A stretch of 64,000 bases of DNA. Origin: Camellia lanceoleosa. Lineage: Eukaryota > Streptophyta > Magnoliopsida > Ericales > Theaceae. The DNA is taken from contig CM045763.1 in NCBI GenBank assembly GCA_025200525.1, positions 88,812,131 through 88,876,130 of the forward strand, given 5' to 3'. Made by a program: the position numbers and the translations under genes. Position 1 is the stretch's first letter. Each line of letters opens with the position of its first letter. Positions 36,291 to 47,068 of the stretch are shown here, piece after piece. The notes beneath the pieces are model-generated. The model was given only the letters and a program-made list of their open reading frames with translations, had not been told where the DNA came from and ran no database searches.

Positions 36291-36572
36291 GCCATGTTTG
36301 TTTGGGCGGACTGGATTAGCATTCCCATGACTAATAGTCCTAGGATTATAAATTCGTTGGATTATGTATCCTATCTTAACTAATAGTCAAGCTTAAAATA
36401 ATTAATCCGTACTTTAATTGTTTAATCAAACATCGGATTGATAATTTTATTGGACTATTAGTCCAATCCCAAGCTCATGTCCACCCAAACAAACATGACC
36501 TAAAGGGACTAATAATCCTAGCACTAAGAGTCCTAAGAATGCTAATCCATTCAATTTAGTTTGCCCAAACAA
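36291..36572. mobile_element. MITE with GGCCATGTTTGTTTGGG ends
   Basis: The left end GGCCATGTTTGTTTGGGC and the reverse complement of the right end AGGTCATGTTTGTTTGGGC are inverted repeats, and the inner arms also pair (GGATTAGCATTC against GAATGCTAATCC). The flanking three bases TAA and TCA are near, not equal. The end type resembles PIF/Harbinger or hAT MITEs; the superfamily cannot be fixed. Confidence 0.7.
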
Positions 36573-36587
36573 ACATGACCTCATTTT

Positions 36588-37034
36588 ATTTCCATGACAA
36601 TAATAATAATAAAGTCTACTTAGTCTTAATTAATTTATAAGGAAAATTATATATAAACCCTTAATTTTTGGGTTAGAATAGCATTACCCTCCATTCATAA
36701 ATATCACAGATTTCTTCATTTTTTTTCTTTTTAATATAATTTTTTAAGAGAGAAATTTTCTAATAAGTTGAAAGGATATTTATAAAAACATAAGAGGAAT
36801 TACATTTGATTTCCATGACAATAATAATAATAATAAAGTCTTCTTAATCTTAATTAATTTATAAGGAAAATTATATATAAACCCATAATTTTTGGGTTAG
36901 AATAGCATTACCCTCCATTCATAAATATCATAGATTTCTTCATTTTTTTTCTTTTTAATATAATTTTTTAAGAGAGAAATTTTCTAATAAGTTGAAAGGA
37001 TATTTATAAAAATATAAGAGGAATTACATTTGAT
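36588..37034 (+). repeat. Tandem duplication of about 222 bp
   Basis: ATTTCCATGACAATAATAAT starts both copies (36588 and 36809), and both end GAGGAATTACATTTGAT (at 36794-36810 and 37018-37034). Only a few substitutions and one extra AAT separate them, so the duplication is young. Confidence 0.93.
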
Positions 37035-38460
37035 ATTTCTTTTATTATTTTGATCGGTGTATTTTTTTAATTGTAACAATTTATCTCTTAATTTTGAAAT
37101 TTGTCTCTAATTAATCCAATCAATAATACTATTTACTTTTATTTGGATGAAAATTAAGCATGTAGGAAAATTGTACATTCATTACTACAACCATCATCTT
37201 TCCCTCCCACCTCCTCCAACAACTAGTCACAAGTGTCACCACTATGTTGGGAAATTTTTAAAATGAGTTTTCAAAATTTATTATTTAGTTTTTGAGTATT
37301 TTTAAAACTTTCATTGTTTTTCTTTAGAAAGCTTAAAACAAGTTTGGAGACTTTGTCTTATATCAAAAAAAGAGGAAAATATAGAACACTTAATAAAGTA
37401 CTACATGAAATATTACTTTAAATATGAAATTGTGGCATCCGATTCCTAAGAACTTAAAACATGACGGCATTGATATGCTGTAATCATATTAGGTTTCATG
37501 GCTTGTATAAATAAATAACCAATTCAATAAAAAATAAATTTACATGTTGCTAAAAAAATTAATGCAGTATGCTAATAATGCGGAATTAAAATATATAATT
37601 TAGTCCCAGAAGATGCACTTATGTTTGAGAATTATTCTAAATACCGTAATTAAAGTCAAACTTGGCATTAATTATAATTATAATAAATTATTCTTTAATT
37701 CATTTTTGTCTTCTTAACATTTATGGATTTGTTTTTTTTTAAGGACTTATTTTCGACTTTAATGAATTTGTTTTTAAAAAAATTATAAAAAATTTAAGCT
37801 TTTAGATTCAGCTCAAAAAGACGAATTGAAAAATTATAATTTAAAAAAAAAAAATTCAAAAAAAGACACCAAAATAAGAAAAAGAAAAAGAAGCAAGCAG
37901 TGAATTTTTTGGCTTACCTTGGTTTTTTTCAATTTTCGTTTGGAATTTTTCAAAAATATATATATACATTTTAGCCCCGTCAAGACGGATCAGAAAGTAA
38001 AAACTTTTAATATAATTTTAAAACAAAATCACTAAAAACCAACAAACAAACAAACAAACAAAAAGTTTTTAAGCAAGTTGCCAAAAGTGATGGTTAAGTC
38101 ATCGGGGCAGTCATTGGTGGTGTCTTATAATAGGCTGGTTTGGAAATTTGATCATTTTAGTTAGATTTTTTTATTATTTTGATTATTTTAATTTGGTCAA
38201 AAATATTTATATTCAGAATAATAGTTGATTTTTTTTTTTATAATTGATTTGATAATTGTGAAAAAAAAATGATTATAATTTAAATGTAATATTTTATGTT
38301 ATTAATTATTTTAATTTATTTTATCTTTTATTAGTATTTTAATCCAACCCAAGTTCGGAAACACGCCAATATGGTGCATCTGAACCCACCTAATCATTCT
38401 CTACTTAATTAATCTTAAAATAAAAATAGAAAATAAAATAAAGATTGATGGGTGCCTGCA
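37035..38460. other. AT-rich intergenic DNA, no gene seen
   Basis: Stop-rich on all frames with A/T tracts. A weak MITE-like segment (GGTTTGGAAATTTGATCATT near 38130 to about 38360) lacks a visible target duplication. Confidence 0.6.
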
Positions 38461-38469
38461 TCACCCATT

Positions 38470-38750
38470 CATCACACCACGTGGCGTGTAATTAGAAAAA
38501 GGCACGTTAAGACAGACAGACACCTGTGTACTTCCTATTCTTGTCCCTAGTACTACAATGACTTTTGAAAAACGTGGCACGTGTCCAATACATTCCTTCC
38601 ATCAAGCTAAAAATCGACTCCTAAAACCATAGGTTTATTGCCAAGTTATGATGTGCCCACCTAAAATTTCCCAACGAAAAAGACAGACGTGTCGTGGCTT
38701 TTTGACAATTGGGGCAGCTGGCACTTGTTCATTGGGTGACGTGTCACAAG
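38470..38750. promoter_or_regulatory. Cluster of five ACGTG (ABRE/G-box) motifs
   Basis: CCACGTGG at 38477-38484, ACGTGGC at 38572-38578, CACGTGTCC at 38578-38586, ACGTGTC at 38687-38693 and ACGTGTC at 38739-38745. ACGTGKC is the binding core of plant bZIP factors in abscisic-acid and stress responses, and such density is promoter-like. No coding exon follows in either direction before CACTA-3 starts at 39784, so the target is unknown. Confidence 0.45.
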
Positions 38751-38759
38751 TGAAGGGTA

Positions 38760-39783
38760 CTTGTCCAAAGGCAACTTAAAGCATATTGGTTATCACTACT
38801 TTCAACTTTTTTATGTTTCTTTGCTTTTAGCTGTAGGATTTTATTAATGACACTTCATCAAGCATTTGCTAAGAAATGATTAAAAAGTTTGAAGTTTCAA
38901 AATTAATTATTTTAGTTATTTCTAATGAAAATACATATAAAAAAAAGTATAAAGAAGAATGAATTTTTTTAAAAAAATAATTTTTTGATTAAAATTTTAA
39001 CCTTTTAAAATAGGTCTGGTTATCATTTTTAATAATAAATGATTTTTTTATTATAAAAGGATATAATAAATAAAGTTGAAAGGAAAATGCAAATCCGGCA
39101 CGTTGTACCCGTGCTTGTGATGGTGTGGCCCAACCCAACCACCACCTGGCCGGCTTATTCATCTTCATATTATAGTTTCTTATTTTCTGAAGAATAATGA
39201 TGTATAATTCTAATTTAAAATTTTTAAATAGAATTTTAGTGAATTGACAAGTCAAAAGAAAATGAAAAATACCAATAGAAAGTGATAATAATTACACAAA
39301 CTATTGCTACGTAATTAAAATTCCTTCAGCGTTCTTATTTTAAAACTACCAAACATTTTTATTTTTTGAATGACTAATATACTTAAGAGTTTATTTAAGC
39401 ATTATTTGGCACTATTTAAATAAATGTATTTATTTGGGTCATATTATTTTTTTACTTTTCTACATATTTTTTTATAAAAAATCAAGGAGTGTACTTTAGA
39501 TTATCTCAAACAACCCTAAGAGTTGTGTTAATAAACAAAAAAATATACTTCAAAGTTGTGTTAATTAACAAAAAAATAAGGGTAAATTTCATTGACACCT
39601 CATGAGTTTTTTGTTTAATACAAATTCCCTGTCACATTTGAAAAATTACACATACACCTTATCAGATTAAAATGACACATTTATCTCTTAATCTTTATAC
39701 ATATAAAATAATAAAATAATATAAATATTGTATTCATAGCATTTCAAGAGAATAACAATCATTTTCTTTGGTTTAACTCACAC
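38760..39783. other. Intergenic DNA left of CACTA-3
   Basis: No gene was seen. A partial relative of the GGATAAATTA MITE family (GGGTAAATTTCATTGACACC) starts at about 39581 and lacks a visible partner end. The minus-strand frame at 38989-39255 has no domain. Confidence 0.55.
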
Positions 39784-39804
39784 CACTACAAAAAAAAAGT
39801 GTTT

Positions 39805-40110
39805 TTTGCGACGGCAGAACGCCGTCGCAAATGCCCCCGTACGCCGTCGCTAATACTTTTTGCGACGGTAATGTGGTTTTTTGTGACGGCAAGTGGGGGC
39901 CGCGACAAAGTGGGTTGCAAAAGGTCATTAGCGACGGTAAGTGCCGTCGCCAATGTTTTTTGCGACGGGAAAGTGCCCTTTGTTGCGACGGCAATTTGCT
40001 GTCGCCAATAAGTGAAGAAAATCTGAGTTTTTGAGACGGCAAGATTGCCGTCGCTAAAAATGTCGTAGCTGATAATTATTGGCGACGGCCATATGAGCCG
40101 TCGCTAAAGG
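39805..40110. repeat. CACTA-3 left subterminal motif array
   Basis: About a dozen copies of GCGACGGCA-like motifs and complements (GCCGTCGCAAA, GCCGTCGCTAA) lie in both orientations, including TTTTTGCGACGGCAGAACGC at the start. Confidence 0.88.
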
Positions 40111-40680
40111 TTTGTTTTTTAATTAAATTCCACAGCTTTTGTGACAGAAAAGTGCCAGACAATTTTTTTTTTATGCATGTGGAATGTCGCCTCAAAAAAA
40201 AAAAAAAAAATTATTAAAAAATTAAAATAACTCAGATTAAATGAAAAATAACTATAAAAAAATCTAAAAATTACATAATAATATAAATACATACATAAAC
40301 AAAAGTACAAATAATGAAAATTCATAATGTTGTTCCATTCATAACAATACATAAATAAAAATTCATAACAATAAAAATTATGCCACTACATAATGTCGCA
40401 TAATACATACATAATGTTGTTCACAAATTTAAATAACATAAACCAAAATCAAAACCAAAAGTTTTCGTCTTGATTCTTTCGTGGGATACAAAAACAGAAG
40501 TTGGTCATAATCTTCACATGTCCACATTCCACACGAAGCAAACTGCCACTCAGGAAATATCTGAAAAAAATAAAATAAAAATAATTAATAACAATATAAT
40601 GGTGTTAATATTTTAATTACAAAAAAATATAAAAAAATTAACTACTATATAATTAGAAAGATAGTTTAGTAAAGAATTTT
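40111..40680. other. CACTA-3 AT-rich 3' interval
   Basis: Stop-rich AT DNA between the subterminal array and the tandem array. No coding signal was seen. Confidence 0.6.
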
Positions 40681-43464
40681 GACTAGACTGAAATCCGACT
40701 CTAACTCCCAAACCGAACCCAATTCGAGCTCCGTCTTCTCCCACAAGTCTCTCGTGCCTAGGAGGTCGTGTGTGCCAAATTTCGTGCTAAACCAACGCCG
40801 ATTGGTGAATTTGGGGCATTAACATCTCGAATTTAAGTTTCTTAAGAAACTAATTTGCCTAAAGTGAAATCTGCTCTAACTCCCAAACCGGGAACCCAAT
40901 GAGCCCCGCCTTCTCCCACAAGTCTCTCGTGCCTAGGAGGTCGTGTACCAAGTTTCGTGCTCAACCGACGCCGACAGAATTTGAGGCATTAACTCCTCGA
41001 ATTTAAGTTTCTTAAGGAACTAGTTTGCCTAAAGTGAAATCCGGCTCTAACTCTCAAACTGAACCCGATTCAAGCCTGTTTTCCCACAAGTCTCCAAAGG
41101 TTTAGGAGGTCGTGGTGTGCCAAGTTTCGTGCTCAATCGACGCTTTGGTGAATTTGGGACATTAACTCGAATTCAAGTTCCTTAAGGAACTAGTTTACCT
41201 AAAGTGAAATCTGGCTCTAACTCCCAAACTGAGAACCCGATTCGAGTCTCGTCTTCTCCCACAAGTCTCTCGTGCCTAGAAAGTCGTGTGTGCCAAGTTT
41301 CGTGCTAAACCGACGCCGGCTGGTGAATTTGGGGCGCATACCTCAATTTAAGTTTCTTAAGGAATTAGTTTGTCTAAAGTGAAATCTGCTCTAACTCCCA
41401 AATCGAACCCGATTCGAGCCCCGTCTTCTCCCACAAGTCTCTCGTGCCTAGGAGGTTGTGTCTGCCAAGTTTCGTGCTAACCCGACGGCGATTGGTGAAT
41501 TTGGGACATTAACTCCTCGAATTTAAGTTTCTTAAGGAACTAGTTTGCCTAAAGTGAAATCCTGCTCTAACTTCCAAACCGAACCCGATTCGAGCCCTGC
41601 CTTCTCCCACAAGTCTCGTGCCTAGGAGGTCGTGTGCCAAGTTTTGTACTCAATCGACGCGTTTGGTGAATTTGGGACATTAACTCTCAAATTCAAGTTC
41701 CTTAAGGAACTAGTTTGCCTAAAGTGAAATCTGCTCTAACTCCCAAACCGAACCCGATTCGAGCCCTATCTTCTCCCACAAGTCTCTCGTGCCTAGGAGG
41801 TCGTGTGTGCCAAGTTTCATGCTCAACCGACGCCGATTGGTGAATTTGGGGCATTAACTTCTCGAATTCAAGTTTCTTAAGGAACTAGTTTGTCTAAAGT
41901 AAAATCCGGCTCTAACTCCTAAACCGAGAACCCGATTCGAGCCCCGTCTTCTCCCACAAGTCTCTCATGCCTAGGAGGTCATGTGTGCCAAGTTTCGTGC
42001 TAAACCGACGCCGATTAGTGAATTTGGGGCATTAACTCCTCGAATTCAAGTTTCTTAAGGAACTAGTTTGCCTAAAGTAAAATCCGGCTCTAACTCCCAA
42101 ACCGGGAACCCAATTCGAGCCCCGTCTTCTCCCACAAGTCTCTCGTGTCTAAGAGGTCGTGTGTGCCAAGTTTCGTGCTCAACCGACGTAGTTTGGTGAA
42201 TTTGGGACATTAACTCCTCGAATTCAAGTTCCTTAAGAAACTAGTTTGCCTAAACTGAAATCCGGCTCTAACTCCCAAACCGGGAACCCGATTCGAGCCT
42301 GCCTTTCTCCCACAAGTCTCTCGTGCCTAGGAGGTCGTGTGTGCCAAGTTTCGTGCTCAGCCGACGCGGTTTGGTGAATTTGGGACATTAACTCTTCGAA
42401 TTCAAGTTCCTTAAGGAACTAGTTTGCCTAAAGTGAAATCCGGCTCTAACTCCCAAACCGGGAACCCGATTCGAGCCCCGTCTTCTCCCACAAGTCTCTC
42501 GTGCCTAGGAGGTCATGTGTGCCAAGTTTCGTGCTCAACCGATGCCGATTGGTGAATTTGGGGCATTAACTCCTCGAATTCAAGTTTCTTAAGAAACTAG
42601 TTTGCCTAAACTGAAATCCGGCTCTAACTCCCAAACCGGGAACCTGATTCGAGCCCCGTCTTCTCCCACAAGTCTCTCGTGCCTAGGAGGTCGTGTGTGC
42701 CAAGTTTCGTGCTAACCCGACCCGGTTTGGTGATTTTGGGGCATTAACTCCTCGAATTTAAGTTTCTTAAGGAACTAGTTTGCTTAAAGTGAAACCCGGC
42801 TCTAACTCCCAAACCGGGAACTTGATTCGAGCCCCGCCTTTCTCCCACAAGTCTCGTGCCTAGGAGGTCGTGTGTGCCAAGTTTCAGGCTCAACCGACGC
42901 TTGGTGAATTTGGGGCATTAACTCCTCGAATTCAAGTTTCTTAAGGAACTAGTTTGCCTAAAGTGAAGTCCGGCTCTAACTCCCAAACCAGGAACCCATT
43001 TCGAGCCCCGTCTTCTCCCACAAGTCTCTCGTGCCTAGGAGGTCGTGTGTGCCAAGTTTCGTGCTCAACCGACGCCGATTGGTGAATTTGGGGCATTAAC
43101 TCCTCGAATTCAAGTTTCTTAAGGAACTAGTTTGCCTAAAGTAAAATCCGGCTCTAACTCCCAAACCGGGAACCCGATTCGAGCCCCGTCTTCTCCCACA
43201 AGTCTCTCGTGCCTAGGAGGTCGTGTGTGCCAAGTTTCGTGCTGAACTGACGCCGATTGGTGAATTTGGGGCATTAACTCCTCGAATTCAAGTTTCTTAA
43301 GGAACTAGTTTGCCTAAAGTGAAGTCCGGCTCTAACTCCCAAACCGGGAACTCGATTCGAGCCCCGTTTTCTCCCACAAGTCGCTCGTGCCTAGGCGGTC
43401 GTGTGTGCCAAGTTTCGTGCTAAATCTGGCTCTAACTAGTCCCGTCATCTCCCACAAGTCTCTT
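40681..43464 (-). repeat. Tandem array B: about 15-16 units of 170-178 bp downstream of CACTA-3 gene 2
   Basis: The phrase AACTAGTTTGCCTAAAGTGA (with variants) recurs with its AGTTTG at 40852, 41022, 41192, 41367, 41542, 41712, 41887, 42065, 42243, 42421, 42599, 42777, 42951, 43129 and 43307. Spacing is 170-175 bp in the left third and 178 bp (once 174) in the rest, the gene-proximal part. Units contain CCCGATTCGAGCCCCGTCTT and TCGTGTGTGCCAAGTTTCGT. The last unit breaks off at about 43464. The array lies directly 3' of gene 2 in transcription direction. Confidence 0.96.
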
Positions 43465-43639
43465 AACTTGGAATGTAAAGAATGCAAAGATACATTTTAT
43501 CTTAGAATGCAAAGATACATTTTATACCTGATCTTCTGGTGGTGGTGTATATGGATTCTCATCTTTTGCAGATTCCCTAAATGCCCGGTGGCCACTCGAT
43601 GCATCAGGAACCTATGTTAGTCAATGCATAATATGTTAA

Positions 43640-45330
43640 TCATATTTGAATTTTATACATAATCTTGAGTGAAAATTGAACTATCAAACCATTTAATTTA
43701 TATGGAACCTGTCTGTTGGGATCCACACTCGCCCTCTGTGACACAAGGGCCATCATCTCATCTCGCTATAAATGTGTAGAAAACTCGCCGCAGCCTCCCT
43801 CAACTCATCCCGAACCTTCAAGTGATCTCGATCAATAGTCGATGGTCGGGTGTTGACCGTGATGGCCCAACACCATCTTTATACACCGCCTCCGAGGCAC
43901 AATTCTCCAGATAAAGCGACAATGTCCATGTCCGTCATGACCTATCAACTCATGGAAAATGGCATTCCTAGCCTCCAAAGTCCAACCATCCTCATGTAGC
44001 ATAGAGAGTTGACGATTAAACTCATCCTGTATTGAATAAGACATACAAGTATATGCCAAATTAAGATGGTTTTGACACAAAAAAATAAACTATAAATACA
44101 ATCAAAGGTGTTTAAAAACTACCAAGGTCTGGATAACCTCTAGGTCATCTACTCTACGTGTCATAAGCCAAACATTCATCTTATCAGTAGACTCCCCTTT
44201 ACTGGTCATCTACATTTTTTTTAGAAATATGAAAATTAGAATCCAAATAATTTGCAAATATACAATGTTTATTTATATACAAAAATAAAACAATAAAATG
44301 TAAACCTCATGCCGTATCTGAGAGAAAGTAGTACGCCCTGTGGTATGAGCTATGCCATGAGCTCGCCGATTTTTAGCGTTCCTACTTGCAATTTTCTATA
44401 ACAGGTTCAACAAATGTAAGTATGTAAATATGATTTGTATGTTTACATATCAAAAATATAACGTAATTGTATACCTCAGCATCGGAAGTACGCCAATACT
44501 CCACAAGTTGTTCCCACTGGCTTGGCACAACGTTCATAGGAACATCATCCTTCAGATTAGGATCAGAACTTCTAGGCTTGAAATACTTAGCCTTAAGCTT
44601 GTTCTTGTGATCCTTCCATATGTTGTTATAATTTTTCATGCAGATTGGCTTGTACTCCTCTGGACATATATTCAAATTGTCCTATAAAACACAATTTCAA
44701 AGTTTAAGGCTAAGTATAACAGAAATTGGGAATTCGAATTTGTGGACAAAAATATACTTTTACCTTCACATCCTTCTAGATAGCATCAAAAATATCATCA
44801 GGCACATTGTTCTAGTCAAGAAAAGTAAGAGAAACAATGTTACCATTCCGCACAATAATGCCAAGTTGAGTAGTTAACTTGGCCACGTTATCCCCTATTG
44901 GGCAGTAATTTCCATCAAATTGTATGTCCAATTTTTACCAAGACTTCACTCTTTAATGCCCTTGGCACATTCTCTACCACGCCTAGTCGAGGTTGATGAA
45001 GAACTAACATGACCTGCGATATACAATAATAATAAACAATATGCAATGGTAATAAACAAATGCAAATTAAAATAATGTGAATACAAATCATATCAAATAA
45101 ACCTGAGGTGGGCTGTGAAGAAGTCGAAGGGTCTGCAAAATACAATGAGAATAAACAAGTTATATATAATGAGCATAAATAAATGTATGTGTAAATAATT
45201 TTCATACAAATCAAACCAAATTTATATACCTGCGGATGGCTCATAAGCTGATGATGATAGCTGTAGTGGTGCCACTGATGGTGGACGCACCGATGGTAGG
45301 CGTGGAGGCTGATTACATGGTAGCTGCTGA
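43640..45330 (-). pseudogene. CACTA-3 gene 2, Transposase_24 type, broken
   Basis: This is the partner gene of the CACTA transposase. Minus-strand exons include a Pro/Ser-rich stretch (LPCNQPPRLPSVRPPSVAPL near 45310-45240), STSTRRGRECAKGIK near 44990, and FDGNYCPIGDNVAKLTTQLG with IIVRNGNIVSLTFLD near 44915-44810. Then come MKNYNNIWKDHKNKLKAKYF with PRSSDPNLKDDVPMNVVPSQ and WEQLVEYWRTSDAEV (44675-44475). The end carries QDEFNRQLSMLHEDGW and HCRFIWRIVPRRRCIKMVLG (44025-43860). TAG stops at 44812 and 44776 replace tryptophans, and there are frame breaks. The 5' part is fused to the truncated transposase at about 45330. Exon limits are approximate. Confidence 0.72.
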
Positions 45331-47068
45331 GCACATTGTCACAAACATTCTTCTCTACATGCATCACATCGAGGTTGTGTCTTATTAGATTGTGCTCCCA
45401 ATATGGCAATTCATAAAAGATACTCTTTTTCTTCCAACTGTGGGTGCGATGTCCAAATTTTCTCCTTCTCACTGCCTCCTATGCCTCTCCTTAAGGTCAT
45501 CCCTCTTGTATTGGGTTAAAATACCCTCGATTCTAATTGTAGCAACATCTCGCCTGCATAACAATTTTGGTTTGAGTCGACTTCCCGACTACCATCAAAT
45601 GATACTTTATCCTTCCGGAATTTATGGCTAGTAGGTAAAAATCTGCGATGACTCGAGTATGATTGTTTCCTACTATGCTTCAACCAACACGATGTAGTTT
45701 CCTTATTGCAACAAGGACATGCATATTCGCCTTTAGTGCTCCATCCTGACAAGTTTGCGTATGCAGGAAAATCACTAATTGTCCACAGTAAAGCTACATG
45801 CATTTGAAACATTTGATTTGTTGATGCATCAAATGTTAACACACCCTCATTCCATAGTTCTTTCAACTCCTCAATCAACGGTTGCATATACACATCAATC
45901 TTGTCACCAGGTCCTTTCGGGCCGTCAATAAACACGGATAAAATTAGAAATGGTTGCTTCATGTACATTTATGGCGGCAAATTGTATAGAATGAGCACAA
46001 CAGGCCAAGTGGTATGAACTATGTTCATCGTCCTGAATGGGTTAAAACCATCAGATGCTAAGCCAAGCCTTACACTTCGGCAATCATTACTAAAGTCAAT
46101 ATTCCGACGGTCAAAATCTTTCCATGCAAGGAGTCACAGGATGCTCAAGACACCATCATCGCTTCGTTCCTCGCATGCCATCTCATTAACTTGGCCGCCT
46201 TGGATGACATAAACAACCTCTCAGAACCTTGGTTTTAAAGGAAAATACCTCATCTGCTTTTGCGCCTATTCGCTTGCACCTTTGTTAGGACCATTTGAAC
46301 CACCATCACCATTTGATTTCCATCTATAATCATGCATATGACACATTTATCAAGATTGGCGTCCTCGTTTCGAAACAACATGCAACTGTTGGGACATGCA
46401 TCCAACGTCTCATACGTGAAGCCCAAATCTGTCGTGACCTTTTGAGCTTTATAATATGAGTCCGGGAGTTTCACACCCAACGGGAACGCCTCATTCAATA
46501 ACTCAAGGAACATGTCAACAGACTTGTCTGTCCACTGATTAAGCACCTTCAAATGTAGAAGTCGAACAATGAATGACAAATATGTGAACTTCTCACAACC
46601 CGGATACAATTCACTTTGTGCATCTTGAAGAAGTTTGAAATACTTTGCAGTCTCTGCATTTGGACCGAGCTGGGGCTCAAATGCATGGGGATTAGGCCCC
46701 TGTGGTTCATCACCCTCAACACTTGTACCGGCATGTGGATTTCCCATAGCCCCTTGTATCATTCCAATCATATCATCCCCAATGTCTGAATTAGCTAATG
46801 TTTCATTCTCTCCATTACCATGCAGAGATACGTAAGATTCCCCATGATTAATCCAATGTTTGTATTTTTTAAAAAAACCATTCAAAATCAGATGCTCCCG
46901 TACACCCTCTCGTACAAAATAGTATCGATTCTCACACTTCTTACACGGACAACTGATCATCGAACCTTCAACCCTATTGGTGTAGGCAAACACAAGGAAT
47001 TCATCAATCCCATTAATGTATTCGCTCGACATCCTATTTGGCAAATCGATCCAACTCTTATCCATCAT
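45331..47068 (-). pseudogene. CACTA-3 TNP2-like transposase, truncated
   Basis: After a GTGTACAG acceptor the frame starts ATGATGGATAAG (47068), giving MMDKSWIDLP. The Transpos_assoc region with its cysteine pair (SCPCKKCENRYYFVREGVRE) is intact, followed by an acidic linker and KYFKLLQDAQSELYPGCEKF, QWTDKSVDMFLELLNEAFP and CPNSCMLFRNED. A frame break near 46330 leads into decayed sequence. The core reads LGLASDGFNPFRTMN, DKIDVYMQPLIEELKELWNE, LLWTISDFPAYANLSGWSTK and ACPCC. The last recognisable piece is IFYELPYWEHNLIRHNLDVM then HVEKNVCDNVL, ending at about 45331. The DUF4218 and DUF4216 parts seen in CACTA-1 are missing. Confidence 0.88.

Noticed and set aside
40681..43464. Regularly spaced repeats as a CRISPR array
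   Set aside because: Units are contiguous 170-178 bp repeats without unique spacers, in a plant transposon; this is a minisatellite.
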